A stretch of DNA of 64,000 nt, taken from positions 124,001 through 188,000 of the forward strand of contig NZ_AOLK01000019.1 in the NCBI RefSeq assembly GCF_000336755.1, read 5' to 3'. Position numbers and translations under genes: made by a program. Positions 59,126-64,000 of the stretch are shown here, one piece after another (positions within the stretch are counted from its first letter, which is position 1; every line of letters starts with the position of its first letter). Origin of the DNA: Haloferax elongans ATCC BAA-1513 (GTDB taxonomy: Archaea > Halobacteriota > Halobacteria > Halobacteriales > Haloferacaceae). The notes below the pieces were generated by a model that saw only the letters and a list, made by a program, of their open reading frames with translations, ran no database searches and was not told the DNA's origin.

Positions 59126-60049
59126 ATGCAACCACGCCCCTCGACGTTCTCCATCGTCGCCCGCGACCCCGAGCGAGACGCTGTCGGCGTCGCCGTCCAG
59201 TCGAAGTTCGTCAGCGTCGGGTCGGTCGTCCCCTTCGTCAGCGCAGACGCGGGTGCCATTGCGACCCAGAGCTTTGCGAACGTCGCGTACGGTCCCGACG
59301 GCCTCGACTATCTCAGAGAAGGTCACACCGCAGCCGAGGTCGTCGAACGCCTCACAGAAGCAGACGACGAAGCGCCGAGCAGACAGGTCGGCGTCGTCGG
59401 CCAAGACGGGTCGGTGGCCGCGTTCACCGGCGAGGAGTGCTTCGACGTCGCCGACGACATCCAAGGAGAACACTACACCGTCCAAGGGAACATCCTCGAA
59501 AATCACGAGACGCTCGAAGCCATGGCCGACACCTTCGAATCGACCGAAGGCGGCCTCCCCGAGAAACTCTTGGCCGCACTGCACGCTGGAAACGACGCCG
59601 GTGGTGACAAACGCGGCGAGCAGTCGGCCGCAATGTACATCGCCAAGCCCGAAGGCGGGTACGACGGCGGCAACGACCGCTGGGTCGACGTCCGCGTCGA
59701 CGACCACGAACACCCGATAGACGAGTTGGAACGGGTGTTCAAGATATACGACATCACGCTGTTAGAGCGTGAGACGCCCGACGAAACGCGGTCGCTCTCG
59801 GGGGCGACTGCGGAAGCGGTGTTGCAGACGCTCGCAGAACTCGGTTTCTACGACGACGACCCGACAGCCGAGTTCGACGACGGTGTCGAAGCACTCGAAT
59901 CCTTCCGTGGCATGAACAACTTCGAGAATCACTCGCTCGTCGCCCTCGAAGACGCCATCGCTCGCGGGTGGGACGACGCAGACGGAACTGGTGATCAAAA
60001 ACTCGTCGACGCGATTTGGAACGGCTTGTCGCGACTCGAAAGGCTGTAG
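59126..60049 (+). CDS. DUF1028-family (Ntn-hydrolase-like) protein
   Basis: A 307-residue protein. Residues ~5-220 follow the DUF1028 pattern: TFSIVARDPERDAVGVAVQSKFVSVGSVVPFVSADAGAIATQSFANVAYGP and ...GNILENHETLEAMADTFESTEG. The remaining C-terminal portion resembles a peptidoglycan-binding-like or helical extension. DUF1028 proteins have an Ntn-hydrolase fold but an uncertain reaction. ATG 59126 is chosen because the conserved family start TFSIVARDP follows closely. Confidence 0.82.
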   Translation: MQPRPSTFSIVARDPERDAVGVAVQSKFVSVGSVVPFVSADAGAIATQSFANVAYGPDGLDYLREGHTAAEVVERLTEADDEAPSRQVGVVGQDGSVAAFTGEECFDVADDIQGEHYTVQGNILENHETLEAMADTFESTEGGLPEKLLAALHAGNDAGGDKRGEQSAAMYIAKPEGGYDGGNDRWVDVRVDDHEHPIDELERVFKIYDITLLERETPDETRSLSGATAEAVLQTLAELGFYDDDPTAEFDDGVEALESFRGMNNFENHSLVALEDAIARGWDDADGTGDQKLVDAIWNGLSRLERL

Positions 60050-60087
60050 TCTGGACGGAAATCCAAACAGCTTCCCACCGTCTGGGT

Positions 60088-60182
60088 GCTGTGTCTCTCG
60101 GGTGGCGCCGTCTCTTTCAGGTACCGCCGTCTCTCTCAGGCGGGCCTCGTCTCCCTCAGACGGTGCTGTATCTCTCTTTCCC
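60088..60182. repeat. Degenerate 19-bp tandem repeat (about five units)
   Basis: Units start at 60088, 60107, 60126, 60145 and 60164, each 19 bases. The core is GCCGTCTCTCTCAGG, clearest in units 2 and 3 (60107-60121, 60126-60140). The pyrimidine-rich array lies between two convergent genes and covers the 3' end of the DUF7563-like gene (60156). Function unknown. Confidence 0.55.
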
Positions 60183-60317
60183 TGCTGCTTTCCCCTGTTC
60201 TGATATCTCACTCATCGTCGAACACCCGAGACACGCGAACACCTGATTGCTGTTCGTGCCAAAGACACGAGCGAAATCGACTGAGACGTACTGCCCACAA
60301 CTGTTGCACGTTTTCAT
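60156..60317 (-). CDS. DUF7563-like small zinc-finger protein
   Basis: A 53-residue protein: MKTCNSCGQYVSVDFARVFG, then FACLGCSTMSEI. The CxxC...FARVFG...CLGCST arrangement is characteristic of a widespread haloarchaeal micro-protein family (DUF7563, name from memory). ATG 60317 is preceded 8 bases upstream by GGAGG (antisense 60326-60330), a strong Shine-Dalgarno sequence. Probably Zn-binding; role unknown. Its stop lies inside the 19-bp tandem repeat. Confidence 0.75.
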   Translation of the reverse strand: MKTCNSCGQYVSVDFARVFGTNSNQVFACLGCSTMSEISEQGKAAGKERYSTV

Positions 60318-60603
60318 TGGTTTGTCCTCCCCCCTGAGTGCAGACCAAAAGGTGAACGGGCGTGTGACGAGACTCCCACCACGAAGTCCTCGTCTCGACA
60401 CGAGTTGCGTGTCGTCACCGAAGTTTCCACCTTCGACTCCCACTATCGGGCGGCAATAAGTGTGTGACGCGCAGCATACACAAATCAGGTCGCTAGTCTT
60501 CTAGCCCCCGCGGGATATCGTACTCACTAGTAGCCTAGGTCCGCCAGAGACAACCGCAGGCTCACCTCTCGGACAGTATCGACGAAGAGCGACAAAACGA
60601 CCG

Positions 60604-60741
60604 TTAGTCGCGCAACAGGATATCGACAGCGTGGTCGACTCCCGCCTCGGCGAGATGTCTCGCTTCGAGGTCGAGTGCCGTCGCGACGTCAGCAGCAGTC
60701 TCCGTGTATGCACACACCGTACACCGAAGGTCGTACGTCAC
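60604..60741 (-). CDS. 45-residue CxxC small protein (GTG start with strong SD)
   Basis: A GTG at 60741 opens a 45-codon frame (TYDLRCTVCAYTETAADVAT...HAVDILLRD) with a TAA at 60604. The sequence AGGAGG lies just four bases before the GTG (antisense of 60745-60751), an unusually good Shine-Dalgarno sequence. A CTVC pair and an Ala/Asp/His-rich helix follow. The frame has haloarchaeal codon composition. It resembles small Cys-containing haloarchaeal proteins but I cannot name a family. Confidence 0.6.
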   Translation of the reverse strand: MTYDLRCTVCAYTETAADVATALDLEARHLAEAGVDHAVDILLRD

Positions 60742-60824
60742 GGTTCCTCCTGGAAGACGCTGGTAAGCCGACGGTTCATAGGAGACCTACGCAGCGTGGT
60801 GAGGTAACTCACACGGGTTGGAAT

Positions 60825-63404
60825 CTAGTGTCGTTCCTCGTCGAGAAGTTGGTCCAAGATTCGTTTGATAGCCTTCCGAACGTGGAGGTAGAACGTCGGA
60901 GACGAGATATCGAGTGCGGAAGCGAGGTCGTCACCAGTCGAGAGCCGAGGCGCTTCGAAGTATCCCGCGTGGTACGCTAAATCGATAACCTCTCGTTGCC
61001 GGTCGGTCAACACGTCGTCGAGTGTCTCCCGACTCGTCGCTGGGACCGACTCGTGCCGGTCGATAGTTCGTTTTGCGACGAACGTCGTGTCGGCGTGGCC
61101 ACGCATCCCTGCGATAATCTCGTGAACGTCGGTCTCGGGTGCGACCTCACCGACGACAGTGGTTGTTCCGTCTTCGGCGACGAGCGACCGAAGGGTGGCA
61201 CCGTAATCGAGGAGTGTCGCGGACGGGGCCGAGGTGAGCGTGAACTCCACCCGCCCACCCGAAGACTCCTCTTCGACAACCCGAACGTGGCCGTCCGGCG
61301 TCAGGGCATCGAGGTGGTCCCGAACTGTCGCTATCGGTGCTCCCTCGACGTTCACGTAACAGACGTATCCACCGTCGCGTGCCGGGGAAATCGCTTCGAG
61401 AGTCACCCGACAGTCAACTGCGGTCGTCAGTTCGTTGAACACCGAATCTGGGTCTTCGGACCGGAACTCCAGTTCGACGAGGGTGTCGGTATAGAGGAGG
61501 TACTTGTTCTCCGCCGCGTTCATCGCGTGTCCGATTCGACGGCCGAGTTCGCCGAGCAGGGCTCGCTCGTTCTCGTCGAATGCATTGGACCGACTGGTGT
61601 AGAGACCGATGACGCCGTAAACTGTGCCCCCGTATGTGACGGGAATCGCGGCGAGAGACTGGTATCCCCAACTAAGCGCGTGCTGTCTGCGGTCCGTTCC
61701 GTGCTCGTTGCTGAGAACGTTCCGAGCCATATGGACCTCGCTGGTGCGAATGGCTTCGGCGAATGGGTGCCACTTCCACGGAATCGTCCGGGATGAGACG
61801 CTAAACTGGTCGACGAAGTCACTACTGACACCCACCACCTCCGTCGGCGTCACCCGGCCAACGGCCGGATTGTAGTCACCGTACCAGACAAACTGGTAGA
61901 CGTCCGAGACGGCCAACTGCTCGCAGACCAGTCGCTGAATCTCATCTCGCGACGACGCGCGGGCGAGTTCTCGATTCAGCGGGCGAAGACTCTCAGTCAC
62001 CTGCTGAATCCGTTCGAGCTTGTTCCGCCGCCGTTCGAGCATCTCTTCGCGTCGCTTCTGGTCGCTGATATCGGCGTTCACGGCGACGAAGCGGTCGATG
62101 TCTCCGTTGTCGTCGACCACCGGTGCGATGGTTTGGTTGACCGTGTAGCGCTCGCCAGATTGCCGTCGATTGACGACCTCACCGTGCCACACCTCGCCCG
62201 CAAGTATCGTCTCCCAGAGGTCTGCGTAGAAGTCCTCGTCGTGTTCTCCCGAGTTGAGGATGCTCGGCGTCTCTCCGAGAACGTCAGTCTCGTCGTAGCC
62301 AGTCAAGTCCTCGAACGCCGGATTGGCGTACTCGATGGTGCCGTCGGTGTCCGTGAGGTAGACTGAGTGCCCGGTGTGTTCGACGGCCTGCCGAAACGCG
62401 CGCAGTTGTCGCTCGCGTTCTTCCCGTGCAGTCACGTCGCGGGCGACACTGATGACTCGCTCGACAGTGCCGTCAGCCCCCATGACAGGAGCACTGTTCA
62501 TCACGACCCAGCGTTCTGTTCCGTCTGGCCCCACGAGCCCGAATTCGGCCCCGAACACCGGCTCTCCCGTTTCGGATACGTGGACAATCGAGTGGTCCTC
62601 GACCGGAATGGGGTTGCCATCTCGGTCGTGGGCAGTCAGTCCGAGGTCGGTGTACTTTCTGCCGGTCGCTTCCGCCTCAGATAGACCGAGGACTCGCTCC
62701 GCTCGGCCGTTGATGCGCGTTATCACACCGTCAGGCGTCGTGACCATCGTTCCGGCCGGTATCGTCTCCAGCAGGCGGTCGAGCATCTCCTGTCGCCGTT
62801 CGAGTTCGACGTTCGCATCGAGCTGTGACACGAGGCCGCTCGCGTCAGCCACGACAGCGGAGACGACGTCACGTATCTGCTCGTCGAGCGCCGACGAATC
62901 GGTGTAATACAGGACCACGACGGCGACACGCCGACTGTCGGTGTCGAGTGGAACGCCGAACGCTGCCTCGACTGAGTCCGTCGAGCGCGAGTCGGATTCC
63001 GCACTCGGAATCGACCACTCGTCGTCCAACTCGTCGTCCAAGTCACCGGTCCAAAGTGGCTCTGTAGCGGCCCATACTCGCCCGGGGACCCCGTCTCCGA
63101 TTTCAGTCGTAGGGGTTGTCGGCGCTGACGCCGAGGATTCCGAGTCGGCAGCCGCCGTCGCGAGTGCGACCCGTGTGAGACGCTGCTCGTTCGAATCGGG
63201 GCGTACCCACGCCTCAGCAAACGCACACTCGGTCCATGCCTGCAGTGCATCGGTCAACACGTGGAGGCCCTCGTCGAGTGTTTCGACAGTTCCCAGCATT
63301 CGCGCAATACGGCCAAGAAGCACATCTTGCTGCACGGTCGGTGAGTCCGCATCCCGTCCGTGCTGGCTGTTAGACTCGGCTGACCCACCCCAATACCCAC
63401 TCAT
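60825..63404 (-). CDS. Large sensor regulator: GAF-PAS-PAS-GAF-HTH-10
   Basis: An 859-residue cytosolic regulator. Domains by sequence: N-terminal GAF-like (~25-200, including GDGVPGRVWAATEPLWTGDL), PAS (~205-330, LLETIPAGTMVTTPDGVITRINGRAERVLGLSEAEATGR), a second PAS with PAC (~340-460, FEDLTGYDETDVLGETPSILNSGEHDEDFYADLW), GAF (~480-640), a bat-type linker domain, and HTH-10 (~795-855, LTDRQREVIDLAYHAGYFEAPRLSTGDDLASALDI). No kinase or receiver domain is present. It should bind DNA in response to redox, light or ligand signals; targets unknown. A CTTTTTATTC box ~29 bases before ATG 63404 suggests a leaderless mRNA. Confidence 0.92.
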   Translation of the reverse strand: MSGYWGGSAESNSQHGRDADSPTVQQDVLLGRIARMLGTVETLDEGLHVLTDALQAWTECAFAEAWVRPDSNEQRLTRVALATAAADSESSASAPTTPTTEIGDGVPGRVWAATEPLWTGDLDDELDDEWSIPSAESDSRSTDSVEAAFGVPLDTDSRRVAVVVLYYTDSSALDEQIRDVVSAVVADASGLVSQLDANVELERRQEMLDRLLETIPAGTMVTTPDGVITRINGRAERVLGLSEAEATGRKYTDLGLTAHDRDGNPIPVEDHSIVHVSETGEPVFGAEFGLVGPDGTERWVVMNSAPVMGADGTVERVISVARDVTAREERERQLRAFRQAVEHTGHSVYLTDTDGTIEYANPAFEDLTGYDETDVLGETPSILNSGEHDEDFYADLWETILAGEVWHGEVVNRRQSGERYTVNQTIAPVVDDNGDIDRFVAVNADISDQKRREEMLERRRNKLERIQQVTESLRPLNRELARASSRDEIQRLVCEQLAVSDVYQFVWYGDYNPAVGRVTPTEVVGVSSDFVDQFSVSSRTIPWKWHPFAEAIRTSEVHMARNVLSNEHGTDRRQHALSWGYQSLAAIPVTYGGTVYGVIGLYTSRSNAFDENERALLGELGRRIGHAMNAAENKYLLYTDTLVELEFRSEDPDSVFNELTTAVDCRVTLEAISPARDGGYVCYVNVEGAPIATVRDHLDALTPDGHVRVVEEESSGGRVEFTLTSAPSATLLDYGATLRSLVAEDGTTTVVGEVAPETDVHEIIAGMRGHADTTFVAKRTIDRHESVPATSRETLDDVLTDRQREVIDLAYHAGYFEAPRLSTGDDLASALDISSPTFYLHVRKAIKRILDQLLDEERH

Positions 63405-63483
63405 CGCTTGGAGCGTGCTACGGCCGGTCCGAATAAAAAGTATAGACAGTATATCACTTAGATATCAATCTGGCAGTCGGGTG

Positions 63484-64000
63484 TCAGTCCAACTTCCCGT
63501 TGAGAACTTTCGCAGTCGTCAGGACGGGGTCCCACGTCGGACTGACCGGCGGAGCGTACGAGAGGTCGAAGTACGACAGTTCCTCGACCGTCGTCTCGGT
63601 GTGGAGCGCGGCAGCGACCGTGTCGACTCGTTTGGCGACGCCTTCGTGGCCGACCATCGCAGCACCGAGCACTCGGTTCGAGTCTCGGTCGCCGAGCATG
63701 GTGATGTGAATCGGCTTCGCACCGGGGTAGTAGTGCGCCCGCGACGTCGAGGAGATAGTGACGCTCACAGGGTCGAACCCGGCTTCTCGGGCCGTCTCTT
63801 CGTCGATGATTCCCGTGCGGGCAGCTTCGAGGTCGAACGCTTTGACAGCTGCCGTCCCGGCGATGTCGCCGACTGGAGTCTCGTCACCGGCCATCGTCTG
63901 CCCGATAGCACGGCCGGCCCGGTTCGCGGTTAGCGCGAGCGGAACGTAGTCAGGCTCTCCGGTCACGACGTGTCGGGCTTCGGCGCAATCCCCCGCGGCG
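63484..64000 (-). CDS. CoA-disulfide reductase/NADH oxidase-type flavoprotein, C-terminal part
   Basis: The frame is open to the end of the window, so this is the C-terminal ~172 residues of a longer gene. The first visible residues (AGDCAEARHVVTGEPDYVPLALTANRAGRAIGQTMAG) match the FAD-binding GDCA motif and the Pyr_redox_dim boundary of CoA-disulfide reductase/NADH oxidase family enzymes. The dimerisation domain continues to the end (SPTWDPVLTTAKVLNGKL). Its gene lies head-to-tail upstream of the sensor regulator at 60825-63404. Substrate (CoA, persulfide, NADH oxidation) is undecided. Confidence 0.88.
   Translation of the reverse strand, partial: AAGDCAEARHVVTGEPDYVPLALTANRAGRAIGQTMAGDETPVGDIAGTAAVKAFDLEAARTGIIDEETAREAGFDPVSVTISSTSRAHYYPGAKPIHITMLGDRDSNRVLGAAMVGHEGVAKRVDTVAAALHTETTVEELSYFDLSYAPPVSPTWDPVLTTAKVLNGKLD

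Noticed and set aside
1-64000. Insertion sequences, transposases, CRISPR arrays, rRNA or tRNA genes
   Set aside because: No transposase-like protein, regularly spaced repeat-spacer array or RNA-gene signature was found on reading both strands; only the 19-bp pyrimidine-rich array is tandem, and it lacks spacers.

Overview
The window reads as chromosomal DNA of a haloarchaeon (class Halobacteria). Proteins are strongly acidic (Asp/Glu-rich) and codons are GC-rich at the third position. Many starts have a TATA-like box 24-30 bases upstream and no leader. There are also haloarchaea-typical families: three HTH-10 (bacterio-opsin-activator type) regulators, a DICT-domain protein, a DUF7504-like protein, a J-domain/2Fe-2S ferredoxin fusion, Tat lipoprotein signals and small CxxC zinc proteins. 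I cannot name the genus. No rRNA, tRNA, IS element, CRISPR array or origin was seen.

Region 1 (1-20.4 kb) is mixed housekeeping, signalling and transport. It holds the end of an HTH-10 regulator, a YjiH-type membrane protein, an aldo/keto reductase, a receiver-GAF protein coupled to a DUF7504-like protein, a coiled-coil protein, an FKBP isomerase, a cobalamin adenosyltransferase, a DICT protein and two UspA proteins. The second UspA gene overlaps a PiT-type phosphate permease gene. A methyltransferase, a malic enzyme-phosphotransacetylase hybrid, an HTH membrane protein, a membrane-anchored subtilase and an orphan ABC substrate-binding lipoprotein follow.

Region 2 (20.5-44.3 kb) is a large phenylacetate (paa) catabolic island. 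It encodes the epoxidase PaaABC, PaaD split into two genes (MIP18 domain and zinc ribbon), a PaaG-like isomerase, a PaaZ function split into separate aldehyde dehydrogenase and MaoC hydratase genes, PaaF, PaaH and PaaJ, and two PaaK ligases. Two PaaI-like thioesterases, a Liv-type ABC importer with a fused LivH-LivM permease, and a second thiolase coupled to a cysteine-less HMG-CoA-synthase-like/DUF35 fusion complete it. Together these cover uptake, CoA activation, ring epoxidation, isomerisation, ring opening and beta-oxidation to acetyl-CoA and succinyl-CoA. No PaaE reductase was found.

Region 3 (44.3-51.7 kb) is a second, unassigned catabolic module. An IclR regulator faces a gene set encoding an EthD-family protein, a thiamine-diphosphate enzyme, an extended SDR, a small acidic protein, a cupin, an HD protein and an M24-fold enzyme lacking a metal ligand. 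A repeated 17-bp palindrome (GTTCGAA-n3-TTCGAAC) brackets the regulator and marks an AT-rich 0.6-kb intergenic region that also holds a small SD-preceded ORF and other inverted repeats.

Region 4 (51.7-64 kb) contains an AT-rich gap, a type IV pilin-like protein, the J-domain/ferredoxin fusion, an AidB-like acyl-CoA dehydrogenase, a nitrilase-family amidase, TrpB, an MFS permease, small zinc proteins, a DUF1028 protein, a 19-bp tandem repeat, an 859-residue PAS/GAF/HTH-10 sensor and the end of a CoA-disulfide-reductase-type flavoprotein.
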